From positions 731,645 through 795,644 of the forward strand of contig NZ_JAGGKT010000001.1 in the NCBI RefSeq assembly GCF_017873965.1: a DNA stretch of 64,000 bases, read 5' to 3'. Numbering within the stretch: the stretch's first letter is position 1; each line of letters opens with the position of its first letter. Positions 1 through 10,828 of the stretch are shown piece by piece. The stretch is from Ammoniphilus resinae (GTDB taxonomy: Bacteria > Bacillota > Bacilli > Aneurinibacillales > RAOX-1). The notes below the pieces were generated by a model, which worked only from the letters and a program-made list of their open reading frames with translations, ran no database searches and was not told the origin of the DNA. The position numbers and the translations under genes are program-made.

Positions 1-1101
1 TTCCGCCTCACTTAAACCAACACTGGCAATTTCTGGGTCAGAAAAGACAACGGCAGGGATCGCTTTATAATCGATCGCACTGTTTTGGCCAGCAATTACT
101 TCTGCAGCTACCTTTCCTTCATAGGAAGCCTTATGGGCAAGGGCTGGGCCAGGCACGATGTCGCCAATGGCATAGACGTTAGGGATGTTGGTCCGGCATT
201 GATTATCAATTTGAATATATCCACGTTGATCTTTAGCTAAGCCAATTCCCTCTAACCCTAATTCTTCTGTATTCGGTTTGCGGCCCACCGTAACCAACAA
301 ATAGTCTCCAGTGACAGTTTTCGTTTCCTCGCCAACCTGGAACGTTACAGTGACTTCTTGCTCCGTTTGCTCAGCTTTTTGGGCCATGGCTTTGGTGAAA
401 ATTTCTACATTATTCTTCTTTAAATTCCTGACCACTAGTTGGGCAGTTGATTTTTCAAAACCAGGGAGAATTTGTCCAGCCCCTTCAATGATCGTCACCT
501 GGGAACCGAATTTTGCATAGGTCTGTCCCAGTTCGACACCAATATATCCCCCGCCAATCACAATCAGCCGCTTGGGAATTTCCTTTAGATTTAACGCTTC
601 GGTGGAAGAAAGGATTCGATTGCCAAAAGGAAACGCGGGCAACTCGATTGGGCGTGAACCTGTGGCGATGATACAGTGATTGAACTTGTACCGATTGACA
701 TCATAGCCACTGATTACCCTTACTTGGTCGGGCTCTACAAAAAGGGCTTCCCCTGATAAAATCTCCACCTTATTCCCTTTTAATAGGGACTGTACACCGC
801 CGGTCAACTTTTTTACGACGCTTTCTTTCCATTCTTGGGTTTTCGGAAAATCAATTTTTGCTTCACCAGCCGTAATTCCCATTTCTCCGGAAGCCTCTAT
901 TTCCTCATATCGATGGGATGCAGAGATCAACGCTTTGGAAGGAATACATCCACGGTTGAGACAGACTCCTCCAACTTCATCTTTATCGACAATAGTCACA
1001 GTTTTACCTAGTTGGGCTGCGCGAATTGCAGCAACATAACCGCCAGGCCCTGCTCCAATGACAAGAACGTCGACCTCAGTCGTAAATTCACCTACAACCA
1101 C
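1..1101 (-). CDS. pdhD: Dihydrolipoyl dehydrogenase (E3 of PDH), 3' end cut by window edge
   Basis: Flavoprotein E3 subunit that reoxidises the dihydrolipoyl arms of the pyruvate dehydrogenase complex with NAD+. Seen: 367 codons, with no stop before the left edge; the family is about 470 residues, so roughly the last 100 residues (dimerisation domain) lie outside the window. An FAD-binding GAGPGG motif lies at about residues 16-21 and the redox-active disulfide CLNRGC at residues 47-52. Near the edge the reading VVFSDPEIASVG is typical of E3. The start is GTG at 1101, 7 nt after a GGAGGTG site that overlaps the end of pdhC. It is the last gene of the pdhABCD operon on the minus strand. Incomplete only because of the window boundary. 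Confidence 0.95.
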   Translation of the reverse strand, partial: MVVGEFTTEVDVLVIGAGPGGYVAAIRAAQLGKTVTIVDKDEVGGVCLNRGCIPSKALISASHRYEEIEASGEMGITAGEAKIDFPKTQEWKESVVKKLTGGVQSLLKGNKVEILSGEALFVEPDQVRVISGYDVNRYKFNHCIIATGSRPIELPAFPFGNRILSSTEALNLKEIPKRLIVIGGGYIGVELGQTYAKFGSQVTIIEGAGQILPGFEKSTAQLVVRNLKKNNVEIFTKAMAQKAEQTEQEVTVTFQVGEETKTVTGDYLLVTVGRKPNTEELGLEGIGLAKDQRGYIQIDNQCRTNIPNVYAIGDIVPGPALAHKASYEGKVAAEVIAGQNSAIDYKAIPAVVFSDPEIASVGLSEAE

Positions 1102-1105
1102 TTGT

Positions 1106-2428
1106 TTACACCTCCATCAGCAAGAAATCCGGCTCTGAGAGGACCTCTTTAAGATAGTTGATAAAATGCTGTGCAGATGCGCCATCGATTAAGCGATGAT
1201 CAAAACTTAACGATAAGCCCATCACTGGTGCCGCTTGGACTAACCCGTTTTTGACAACGGGTTTTTCGGTAATTCTTCCCGTGCCAAGAATAGCTACTTC
1301 TGGATAATTAATAACAGGTGTAAAGTATTGCCCTCCTGCGGATCCGATATTGGTGATCGTAAAGGTTCCATTTTTCATTTCTCCTGGGCTTAATTTTCCA
1401 TCCCTTGCTTTCACTGCAAGTTCATTAATTTCACTGGCAATGCGCCAGATGCTCTTGCGATCGGCATCAGCAATGACAGGAACCATTAGGCCTTGATCTG
1501 TGTCCGTGGCTATTCCGATATTGTAAAATTTCTTATAAAGAATTTCACCTTTTGCATCGTCGATCGACGCGTTAAGAACAGGAAATTGACGTAATGCACC
1601 TACAACTGCTTTGACAATAAACGGCAAGTAGGTTACTTTTATCTGCTTTTGTTCCATCATTGGTTTAACCCGTTTGCGGAAATCTACTAATTTGGTGACA
1701 TCGACCTCATCGATTAAAGTGACATGTGGTGCCGTATATTTGGAGCGAACCATGGCTTCAGCAATTACCTTACGAATTCCTTTTAAAGGCACTATTTCCA
1801 CGCTTCCCTGACCATAATCAGTAACGACAGCAGGTGGGGTTAGTGGTTGTACAGGTTGATTTGTAGCAGCTTCCGTGACGGTTGGAGCAACTGTTTGTTC
1901 AACCTGTGTTTGGTTGTAGTTCAGAACATCTTCTCTCGTGATTCGGCCATTCGGCCCAGTTCCTTCAATCCGTGTCAAATCTACGCCTTGCTCACGAGCA
2001 AGCCGGCGGATACTTGGTGTAGCCAATACAAGGGTCTTATCCATAGGCTCCTGCCGAGTCTCAGAGGCGGATTTGGGTGCAGGTGCCTCTTTTGCAGGCG
2101 CAGTCACACCATGTTTTTCATCCGTGCTGATGCCGCCCATTTCTTCCACTTTTTCTGCTGGGCTTACGGTTGATTGGTTCCCTTCACCTGCAACTTCAAA
2201 TGTGACGAGCAGGTCACCAACTATGGCAACCGTTCCTTCGGTAACCGAGATTTCCTTCACAACCCCATTGACTGGGGAAGGGATCTCTACAACCGCTTTA
2301 TCGTTCTGTACTTCAACGATGGTTTGGTCTTCCTCTACCTGATCCCCTGGCTTAATATGCCATTTGACGATTTCTCCTTCATGAATACCCTCTCCGATAT
2401 CCGGCAGGGTAAAAGTAAACAAACCCAT
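1106..2428 (-). CDS. pdhC: Dihydrolipoyllysine acetyltransferase (E2 of PDH)
   Basis: Core E2 subunit, which moves the acetyl group from E1 to CoA. Seen in 440 residues: one N-terminal lipoyl domain with the lipoylated Lys44 in DKAVVEI; a flexible linker rich in Ala, Pro and Glu; a peripheral subunit-binding domain at about 132-170 (ATPSIRRLAREQGVDL); and a catalytic domain ending with the chloramphenicol-acetyltransferase-type motif DHRLIDG. A single lipoyl domain and this length match Gram-positive PDH E2. The start ATG follows GGGGTGA. It lies between pdhB and pdhD in one minus-strand operon. The branched-chain or 2-oxoglutarate E2 is the main alternative, but the E1 alpha/beta partners upstream favour PDH. 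Confidence 0.96.
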   Translation of the reverse strand: MGLFTFTLPDIGEGIHEGEIVKWHIKPGDQVEEDQTIVEVQNDKAVVEIPSPVNGVVKEISVTEGTVAIVGDLLVTFEVAGEGNQSTVSPAEKVEEMGGISTDEKHGVTAPAKEAPAPKSASETRQEPMDKTLVLATPSIRRLAREQGVDLTRIEGTGPNGRITREDVLNYNQTQVEQTVAPTVTEAATNQPVQPLTPPAVVTDYGQGSVEIVPLKGIRKVIAEAMVRSKYTAPHVTLIDEVDVTKLVDFRKRVKPMMEQKQIKVTYLPFIVKAVVGALRQFPVLNASIDDAKGEILYKKFYNIGIATDTDQGLMVPVIADADRKSIWRIASEINELAVKARDGKLSPGEMKNGTFTITNIGSAGGQYFTPVINYPEVAILGTGRITEKPVVKNGLVQAAPVMGLSLSFDHRLIDGASAQHFINYLKEVLSEPDFLLMEV

Positions 2429-2447
2429 TTTTATTCACCCCACTTGT

Positions 2448-3428
2448 TTAGAAATTTAATACATATTCAATTCCGTCTTGGACCCTTTTGGGGTTTGGTA
2501 ACCAGGTATCTTCGATCATGGCAAAAGGGAAAACGGTGTCTGGTGACGTCACGCGAGCAACGGGTGCTTCTAAGTGAAGAATGGCCTTTTCATTGATTTG
2601 GGCAATGATTTCTGCGGCAGCGCCTGCCGTTTTTTGCGCCTCCTGAACGACTACTGCCCGGTTTGTCTTTTTTACGGAAGTGATGATCGTATCAATATCC
2701 AATGGACTGATCGTACGCAAGTCAATCACTTCAGCCTTGATTCCTTTCGTTTTTTCTAATTCGTCTGCAGCCTTCAAGGAGGTATGTACCATCGCTCCGT
2801 AAGCAATAACCGTCACATCTGTGCCCTCTCTTACCACATTGGCTTGTCCTAATGGAATTGTGTATTCTCCCTCAGGAACTTCCCCACGGAAAGAGCGGTA
2901 AAGCTTCATATGTTCTAGGAACACTACCGGATCATTATCACGGATCGCTGAGATCAAGAGTCCCTTTGCATCATACGGATTAGAAGGGATAACTACCTTT
3001 AAGCCGGGTATCTGCATCATCAATCCTTCCAGGCTGTCAGCATGCAGTTCCGGTGTTTTTACTCCGCCGCCGAAAGGAGATCGGAAAACAATCGGACTAT
3101 GATATCTTCCGCCAGACCGATATCTCATCCTGGAGGATTGGGCAGCTACAGAATCAAAAACTTCGAAAACAAAACCGAAAAATTGAATTTCCGCTACAGG
3201 GCGGAAACCTTGCAAACCAAGCCCGATAGCCAGTCCACCAATCCCGGATTCTGCCAACGGCGTATCAAATACGCGCTCTTCGCCAAATTCCTTTTGCAGA
3301 CCTTCCGTTGCTCGAAATACCCCTCCATTTTTCCCGACGTCTTCCCCAAAAACAAGGACAGAAGGGTCACGTTTCAGTTCTACTCTCATTGCGTCGGTAA
3401 TGGCCTGAATCATGGTCATCTGTGCCAT
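2448..3428 (-). CDS. pdhB: Pyruvate dehydrogenase E1 beta subunit
   Basis: Beta subunit of the thiamine-diphosphate E1 heterotetramer, which decarboxylates pyruvate. The 326 residues match the family (about 325). Recognisable stretches are [19 protein letters not shown] near the N-terminus, then [18 protein letters not shown], and later [17 protein letters not shown] longer reading frame extends upstream inside pdhA, but the ATG at 3428 follows a GGAGG site and begins [13 protein letters not shown] as in Bacillus PdhB. pdhA stops 1 nt before this start, so the two are probably translationally coupled. Stop TAA at 2448-2450. Confidence 0.96.
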   Translation of the reverse strand: MAQMTMIQAITDAMRVELKRDPSVLVFGEDVGKNGGVFRATEGLQKEFGEERVFDTPLAESGIGGLAIGLGLQGFRPVAEIQFFGFVFEVFDSVAAQSSRMRYRSGGRYHSPIVFRSPFGGGVKTPELHADSLEGLMMQIPGLKVVIPSNPYDAKGLLISAIRDNDPVVFLEHMKLYRSFRGEVPEGEYTIPLGQANVVREGTDVTVIAYGAMVHTSLKAADELEKTKGIKAEVIDLRTISPLDIDTIITSVKKTNRAVVVQEAQKTAGAAAEIIAQINEKAILHLEAPVARVTSPDTVFPFAMIEDTWLPNPKRVQDGIEYVLNF

Positions 3429-3429
3429 G

Positions 3430-4629
<1,200 letters not shown>

Positions 4630-4690
4630 TTAACCATGCCTTATTGGTGTTGTTGTCAAAAGTGAGTAGGGATAGTCCAGGAGAATACAC

Positions 4691-4725
4691 AAAAAAAGAC
4701 TAAACACACTTACGTGTATTTAGTC
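4691..4725 (-). terminator. Intrinsic terminator on the pdhA strand, upstream of pdhA
   Basis: Stem of 7 bp (GACTAAA/TTTAGTC), a mismatch, then 4 bp, with loop GTAA on the minus strand, followed directly by U7 (the A7 run at 4691-4697 on the plus strand). It lies about 180 nt upstream of the chosen pdhA start, so it would stop transcription before the operon unless relieved. Confidence 0.7.
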
Positions 4726-4846
4726 AATGGGAGAGGAGAAACCGGAGGAAGAGCTTATGGGGAAACGTAAGTCTTCTCCGCGGTTGTCAGTAACACACAA
4801 GATGTTACTAACCATATTATGGACATCGTGAAGAAGAACTATACAT
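4691..4846 (-). ncRNA. Candidate structured leader or small RNA upstream of pdhA
   Basis: Read on the minus strand, three hairpins follow one another. The first (4789-4809) has a perfect 7-bp stem AGTAACA/TGTTACT. The second (4741-4784) has long imperfect arms. The third (4698-4725) has arms GACTAAA/TTTAGTC plus four more pairs and is followed at once by seven U residues, which makes it an intrinsic terminator. The 8-mer ACTTACGT in the second hairpin is exactly complementary to ACGTAAGT in the terminator arm, so an alternative pairing is possible. A weak -10-like TATAGT lies at 4838-4843. This could be an attenuator of pdhABCD or an independent RNA of about 145 nt. A leader of rsmD (Rfam describes a ylbH leader) is less likely, because a promoter candidate lies between this element and rsmD. 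Function unknown. Confidence 0.45.
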
Positions 4847-4889
4847 ACTTAAATTAAACTTTTTGTTGCATCCTTAAGATAAGCAAACA

Positions 4890-4919
4890 TTTACCCCTTC
4901 TATCGCTTTATGCTAAACT
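4890..4919 (+). promoter_or_regulatory. Probable sigma-A promoter for rsmD-coaD
   Basis: An extended -10, TGC followed by TAAACT (4914-4919), with a TTTACC -35-like hexamer 18 nt upstream. Transcription would start near 4926, giving a leader of about 50 nt before rsmD. A second -10-like TATAGT lies at 4922-4927. Confidence 0.4.
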
Positions 4920-4974
4920 GGTATAGTTATCAATGTTGGGAAAGCTTGGAATGAATGGCAGGTGGGCAGAGAAA

Positions 4975-6035
<1,061 letters not shown>

Positions 6036-6038
6036 ATA

Positions 6039-6074
6039 GGAGGTTGGTCGGAGTGCCCGTCCAACCTCCCCTTT
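6039..6074. terminator. Bidirectional terminator-like dyad between coaD and ylbJ
   Basis: Perfect 9-bp arms GGAGGTTGG (6039-6047) and CCAACCTCC (6061-6069) with a 13-nt loop, followed on the plus strand by CCTTT. It separates two convergent genes. The U-tract is poor, so efficiency is uncertain. Confidence 0.55.
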
Positions 6075-7310
6075 CTATCCCCTGAAAAAGGGGGAGAATT
6101 TTTTCATCGTAATAAACAAAGCGGAACAAACAAATAGGATGCATAAAATAATTAAAGTATAGAAGCCAAGAGTTGGAATGGCTTGTATAGTGTATTCTAA
6201 ATTCCCATTTGGTACCGTGCGAAGAAAAGTTGGGATCGTTTCCTCATGGAATACAAGTTTGTTTAGTGGTTTCCAAAGAACAAAAGTAATTGCGCCGGCT
6301 AAAAAGGCATGTAGCAGTTTATAGAAAAAATAGGGCTTGTATCTAATATCTGTTGAACCAATAATACTGGCAACTTGCGCGTGTACTGAAATTCCGCCCC
6401 AGGCCACAAATGCAGAAGCAATGGTCAACTTCATTTGCAGGTCCGTCCAGCCAGTCATCTCACCTATACTTTTCATGCTTTGTGTGACTTCAAAAAAACC
6501 GATGATGAAAGCCTGTGACAACTCTGCGGGAAGTTGAAAGAAGGATAAGAAAAGGGCAAGCGGAACAGTAAGCACGTCAGCGAAAACGCCCATGGTAAAA
6601 AAAGTCATCATCACAGAAAATAGGATAACAAAGCCCCCAATCACAAACATCGTTTGGAAAGAACTGAGAACAGCATCTCCCATGAGCTTTCCTAAAGGAC
6701 GTTTATCCTGAACTCTTGCCCTGTGCATCGCTCGAAAAGCCCGCAGTAAAATAGAGAGGTCTTTGTCCCTTTTATAAGTGGTAGCTGGTGCTTTTCGATC
6801 GTGAAAACGAATGAGAATGCCTAGGATAATGGCCCCTAAGTAATTAGCTGAAGCAATGAAAATACCAAGGGTCGCGTCATGAAAAAAACCAACAGCGACT
6901 GCACCAAAAATGAATAAAGGATCAGAGGTGCTTGAAAAACAAACCAGCCTTTCCCCTTCGGCACGCGTTACCAATTTTTGCTCCCGTAATTTGGTGGCAA
7001 GCTTTGGTCCTACAGGATACCCGGAAGACAGCCCCATGGCCATGACAAACCCGCCGGTTCCTGGAACATTAAAAAATGGTCGCATGAACGGTTCCAATAA
7101 AACCCCCATAAAATGAACAACACCAAATCCAATCATCAACTCGGAGAGAACGAGAAAGGGCAGCAGGGAAGGGAATAATACATCCCACCATATTTTTAAT
7201 CCCCGCAGTGCGGAGTCAAATGCGGCTTGAGGATACCGGATCATGGAGACTACCATGAATAGGGTAACCAGCGCGAAAAGGATGGTCAAAAAATAAGGTT
7301 TTAGTCGCAT
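6075..7310 (-). CDS. ylbJ: Sporulation integral membrane protein YlbJ
   Basis: Polytopic membrane protein of the nucleoside-recognition (Gate) type. B. subtilis YlbJ belongs to the sigma-E sporulation regulon and is needed for proper spore formation. Seen in 411 residues: many hydrophobic segments, the typical LKIWWDVLFPSLLPFLVLSE stretch near the N-terminus, and GLSSGYPVGPKL, a conserved Gate-domain loop. The start is ATG 7310, 5 nt after GGAGG; an upstream TTG in frame lies inside that site. It is transcribed against coaD and divergently from ylbK. I did not find a convincing sigma-E promoter in the short upstream gap. Confidence 0.92.
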   Translation of the reverse strand: MRLKPYFLTILFALVTLFMVVSMIRYPQAAFDSALRGLKIWWDVLFPSLLPFLVLSELMIGFGVVHFMGVLLEPFMRPFFNVPGTGGFVMAMGLSSGYPVGPKLATKLREQKLVTRAEGERLVCFSSTSDPLFIFGAVAVGFFHDATLGIFIASANYLGAIILGILIRFHDRKAPATTYKRDKDLSILLRAFRAMHRARVQDKRPLGKLMGDAVLSSFQTMFVIGGFVILFSVMMTFFTMGVFADVLTVPLALFLSFFQLPAELSQAFIIGFFEVTQSMKSIGEMTGWTDLQMKLTIASAFVAWGGISVHAQVASIIGSTDIRYKPYFFYKLLHAFLAGAITFVLWKPLNKLVFHEETIPTFLRTVPNGNLEYTIQAIPTLGFYTLIILCILFVCSALFITMKKFSPFFRG

Positions 7311-7547
7311 AGAATCCTCCAATGTTATCGCAATGATCTAGGCTTATACAATTAAAATCTACGCGAAGGTTGGATAGTTTAGACCAAGCATACTGTGGTT
7401 GAAGGTTGGTAGTTTACAAGAACTTTAGTATTTTTTGATGACAGGAACGAATTGCCATAAACCGAATCCGGGATTTCAAGCATATAAATAAAGTAGCAAC
7501 CGGCAAAAGGAATATAGAGGTTCAAGGGTTTGAGGGGGGAGATGGGC

Positions 7548-8336
7548 TTGAAATCACCGAAAATTGGTTTAGCCCTAGGTTCTGGCGGAGCACGGGGAAT
7601 AGCCCATGTTGGGGTTATCAAAATGCTTGAAGAAGAAGGAATATTCGTAGATTATATAGCTGGAAGCAGCATGGGAAGCCTCGTTGGTGCGCTATATGCC
7701 TCGGGAATCGGGACAGAAATGTTGGTTAAATTGGCTATCAATTTAAAAAGGAAATACTGGATGGATTTAACTGTTCCTAAAATGGGTTTTGTTTCAGGTG
7801 ATAAAATTAAGGAAATGGTAAAAATCCTCACACATGGAAAAGATATTGAACAATTAAATATTCCATTGTCTATTGTTGCCACTGATTTATTGAAGGGTGA
7901 GCGCGTTATTTTTAATAAGGGTCCGGTTTATGATGCTGTACGGGCAAGTATTTCCATCCCAGGAATTTTTGTGCCTCAAGAAGTAGATGGACGGATTCTT
8001 GTAGACGGTGGGGTCATTGATCGAGTTCCAATCCGTGTGGCAAGAGATATGGGGGCGGATATTGTGATTGGTGTTGATGTAGGGGGGATGTCCTCTGACG
8101 AAAAGCCGACCACAATTTTTGATGTGATATCACGCTCGATTGATATTATGGAACGGGAAATTTTTAGGCATCGGGTGGTGGACGCGGATATAATGATTCG
8201 GCCGGTCGTTGATCAATACAGCGCAACGGCGTTCACGCAAATTGAAGAATTAATCGAAGCAGGTGAACAGGCAGCAAAACAAATGCTAGATACTATTAAA
8301 GAAGCGATTCAAGCTGGAGGATCAAATGAAACTTAA
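7548..8336 (+). CDS. ylbK: Patatin-like phospholipase family protein YlbK (RssA family)
   Basis: Predicted cytoplasmic acyl hydrolase. Seen in 262 residues: the oxyanion-hole motif GSGGARG, the nucleophile elbow GSSMGS (GxSxG) and the catalytic DGG motif in ILVDGGVIDRVPI, so the Ser-Asp dyad is intact. The start TTG 7548 is 6 nt after GGGGGGAG and gives the short N-terminus of the family (xKSPKIGLALG); ATG 7542 is a possible alternative but sits directly against the ribosome site. It overlaps ylbL by 11 nt. The natural substrate is unknown. Confidence 0.9.
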   Translation: MKSPKIGLALGSGGARGIAHVGVIKMLEEEGIFVDYIAGSSMGSLVGALYASGIGTEMLVKLAINLKRKYWMDLTVPKMGFVSGDKIKEMVKILTHGKDIEQLNIPLSIVATDLLKGERVIFNKGPVYDAVRASISIPGIFVPQEVDGRILVDGGVIDRVPIRVARDMGADIVIGVDVGGMSSDEKPTTIFDVISRSIDIMEREIFRHRVVDADIMIRPVVDQYSATAFTQIEELIEAGEQAAKQMLDTIKEAIQAGGSNET

Positions 8337-9369
8337 CAAACGATTATGGGGCTATATTGCTATATTTTTTATTACTTTCTTTGCCATTAATATACCAATT
8401 CCTTATTATATAGAAAAACCCGGATCTGCCATTCCATTGGAACCGATGGTCCAGGTGCAGGACGGGTTTCACGATAAAAAAGGTAGTCTTAGTCTAACAA
8501 CGGTAAGGATGGGCCCGACAAATATTGGCGGGTACCTTTATGCCCTAGTAAGCCCTTATGCCGATGTTGTAAATGTAGGGATGATCCATAGCCCGCATGA
8601 AACGGATGAGCAGTATTCGCAGAGACAATTGGAGATTATGAAGTTCTCCCAAGACACGGCAAAAATTGTTGCCTTTCAGAGAGCTGGTTATGATGTGAAA
8701 ATTAAAAACAGCGGGGCCATCGTGATGCAGCTCTTGCCCGGATTTGCTGCGGAAAACGTGCTGCAGATTGGCGATGTAATCATCGGGGTGAACGAAGCCA
8801 AGGTGGACACAGCTACCGGTTTGATTGAAGCGTTGAAAGGAAAAGAAAATGGGGACCTAGTTAAGATTACATATTTACGGGACGGGAAAGAACAAACAGT
8901 GAACCTGGAATTAAAGCCATTGCCGGTTGCAACCGAAGACGGGAAGAAAAAAGCCGGAATTGGAATTGCTTCACCGATCACTAGTCGCACTTTTACCCTT
9001 CCAAAGGAGGTCACCATTAAATCGGAAGAAATCGGTGGACCATCTGCAGGTTTAATGTTTACTTTAGAAATGATCAACCAGTTAAGTCCAGATGATATCA
9101 CAAAAGGGTATCCCATCGCGGGGACAGGAACGATTCAGGAAGATGGATCTGTCGGGCCCATTGGCGGAATTGAACATAAAGTGGTTGCAGCAGAGCGCGA
9201 AGGGATGAAATACTTTTTTGCCCCTTCATTGACGACAGAGCCAGGAGAAAAGTCAAACTATGATGAAGCTGTGGAGCGGGCTAAGGACTTGGATTTGAAA
9301 ATGCAAATTGTCCCGGTGGAAACCGTGGATGACGCTTTGCGTTTTTTGGGAAAATTGAAACCGTTGTAA
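8326..9369 (+). CDS. ylbL: PDZ/Lon-like membrane-anchored serine protease YlbL
   Basis: Membrane-anchored protease of the SdrC/YlbL family. In B. subtilis YlbL degrades the DNA-damage cell-division inhibitor YneA. Seen in 347 residues: an N-terminal membrane anchor (about 9-27), a PDZ domain at about 125-200, and a C-terminal Lon-type domain with Ser240 in GGPSAG and Lys285 in GGIEHK. The 45-residue spacing of this Ser-Lys dyad is that of the family. The ATG follows GGAGG inside the end of ylbK, indicating coupling. It ends before a repeat-rich convergent gap. Confidence 0.93.
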   Translation: MKLNKRLWGYIAIFFITFFAINIPIPYYIEKPGSAIPLEPMVQVQDGFHDKKGSLSLTTVRMGPTNIGGYLYALVSPYADVVNVGMIHSPHETDEQYSQRQLEIMKFSQDTAKIVAFQRAGYDVKIKNSGAIVMQLLPGFAAENVLQIGDVIIGVNEAKVDTATGLIEALKGKENGDLVKITYLRDGKEQTVNLELKPLPVATEDGKKKAGIGIASPITSRTFTLPKEVTIKSEEIGGPSAGLMFTLEMINQLSPDDITKGYPIAGTGTIQEDGSVGPIGGIEHKVVAAEREGMKYFFAPSLTTEPGEKSNYDEAVERAKDLDLKMQIVPVETVDDALRFLGKLKPL

Positions 9370-9396
9370 GGGGCTTAACTGAATCTTTCAGCCGAT

Positions 9397-9497
9397 GAAG
9401 GACATTTCCTGAGCCGACTCCAACGGAAATGGTCTTCATGAGGCTGAAGAAGACCATTTTCCCGAGCCGACTCCAATGGAATTGGTTATCATTTGAA
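9397..9497. repeat. Two tandem dyad repeats between convergent ylbL and tmcAL
   Basis: Two related copies of about 48 bp in direct orientation (9397-9444 and 9449-9497), both containing GAGCCGACTCCAA. Each copy is itself an imperfect inverted repeat: the first has arms at 9397-9409 and 9425-9437 with 11 of 13 positions matching. No U-tract follows on either strand. The element may act as a bidirectional terminator or be a small interspersed repeat. Confidence 0.6.
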
Positions 9498-9507
9498 AAT
9501 AATTTAC

Positions 9508-10710
9508 TTATTTTATCACCGGTACATACTCGTACTCAGCTCTAGCCCGCCCACCACGCAGCCCCAGCTCATAAACAGAGGTGGCACGAATATCCAGCGC
9601 AAGCATCGGATGCGGGTCCCGCGGGATCTTGGTGATGATTGGCAAGGGACAGACTTCTTTGGCCTTCTTTATTAACTGTTTTCCTTTTTCGTTAAATCCT
9701 AGAACACGTATGTAAGGAACCCCCTCAGACAAAGAAAAAGATTGCATCTCACTTTTCTTTAGATTCAACAGAAGATAAAGCAGTAGCCGTTGCAATCGGT
9801 TCCAAGTGTAGCGTTTAGTTTTCAAATTTTCCATGAACAGATCATAGGATGAATAGAGCATTGCGAATTTCTGCAACCTGTTCTCTATTCCTTCTCCCAT
9901 TTCATGGATTTGACCAAGCTCTTCTGGCTTTTTAGTAAGAAGGCTATGAAGGACAAAAGGAAAGAATTGATTCCAACTTACTGGAAACCTGTCATTGTTT
10001 TTTTCGCGGGAAATAATAGTCGCTGTTGAATTCGGTACAAATGGTGCAATATCCTGAACATCACTCTGTTCAAATATCCGTTTCCGGATTGCTGTAGCAC
10101 TTGCAATCGAAACGTCGGAAATATCCTCTTGATGATAACCCGCTTTAATTCGTTGAATGGTAACGGGCTGTATGCGACTCCCCAACCGTTTTAAAGCCAA
10201 CACATAATTTAATCCCAGAATATTATTGGGCTGCTCCAACAATTCGGGGGGGACCCCAACTAAGGCTGAAGCGGCTGCTGCATAAGCCCTAGGATAAGGT
10301 AGTCCTTTGTCCAACAAGCCTCGCAGCCGTTTCTTGAAATCGGCAGGTTCATCAATCAATCTTTCCGCCAAAAGATCAATCCAGTGAATGTCACCGCTTT
10401 CACTTCCGAAACAGACACAATCGACAACTCCAAAGGAATGTAGGGTGGAAATAGCACCGAAAGCAAACATCTCCGCATTTTGTGTACAGTAAGCTGTTGG
10501 CAGCTCTATGACCAGATCGATTCCGATGGAAAGAGCCATTTCGGCCCGAGCCCTCTTATCGACTACAGCCGGTTCTCCCCGCTGCAAAAAATTGCCGCTC
10601 ATTACAGCAACAGTAGCGTCAGAACCGCTGGCCTTTTTTGCCTGTTGGAAGTGGTATAGATGGCCGTTATGCAGTGGATTGTATTCTACGACAAGTCCAA
10701 CAACGTTCAT
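9508..10710 (-). CDS. tmcAL: tRNA(Met) cytidine acetate ligase (YlbM)
   Basis: Makes N4-acetylcytidine at the wobble position of elongator tRNA-Met from acetate and ATP. Seen in 400 residues: an N-terminal nucleotidyltransferase fold with GLVVEYNPLHNGHLYHF (the HNGH signature), VVMSGNFLQRGEPA and the PTAYCTQNAEMFA segment, all characteristic of the YlbM/TmcAL family. The start ATG 10710 is preceded by AAGGAGACC at longer than usual spacing. It is divergent from yceD, with a shared promoter region, and convergent with ylbL. Confidence 0.94.
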   Translation of the reverse strand: MNVVGLVVEYNPLHNGHLYHFQQAKKASGSDATVAVMSGNFLQRGEPAVVDKRARAEMALSIGIDLVIELPTAYCTQNAEMFAFGAISTLHSFGVVDCVCFGSESGDIHWIDLLAERLIDEPADFKKRLRGLLDKGLPYPRAYAAAASALVGVPPELLEQPNNILGLNYVLALKRLGSRIQPVTIQRIKAGYHQEDISDVSIASATAIRKRIFEQSDVQDIAPFVPNSTATIISREKNNDRFPVSWNQFFPFVLHSLLTKKPEELGQIHEMGEGIENRLQKFAMLYSSYDLFMENLKTKRYTWNRLQRLLLYLLLNLKKSEMQSFSLSEGVPYIRVLGFNEKGKQLIKKAKEVCPLPIITKIPRDPHPMLALDIRATSVYELGLRGGRARAEYEYVPVIK

Positions 10711-10749
10711 ATCTAATAAGGTCTCCTTCTGCTTTAATAGGGCAAATTA

Positions 10750-10779
10750 ATTATAATCAAAGCTTTGTTATATTGACAA
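10750..10779 (-). promoter_or_regulatory. Probable sigma-A promoter for tmcAL
   Basis: Minus-strand TTGTCA (10774-10779), an 18-nt spacer and TATAAT (10750-10755). The -35 box overlaps the -35 box of the divergent yceD promoter. Confidence 0.6.
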
Positions 10780-10801
10780 ACGAAAAACGGATCTATATAA
10801 T
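10773..10801 (+). promoter_or_regulatory. Consensus sigma-A promoter for yceD-rpmF
   Basis: TTGACA (10773-10778), a spacer of exactly 17 nt, then TATAAT (10796-10801): a perfect match to the sigma-A consensus. The start of yceD lies 28 nt further on. Confidence 0.9.
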
Positions 10802-10828
10802 AATTTTTGTTGTCTTAGGAGTGATGGA

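Noticed and set aside
1847..2596. Plus-strand open frames opposite pdhB and pdhC
   Set aside because: They are shadows of highly conserved PDH genes on the other strand, with no ribosome sites.
4691..4846. T-box leader (ACCGCGG is present on the minus strand)
   Set aside because: The AGGGTGG part of the T-box motif is missing, and PDH is not an amino-acid or tRNA-ligase gene.
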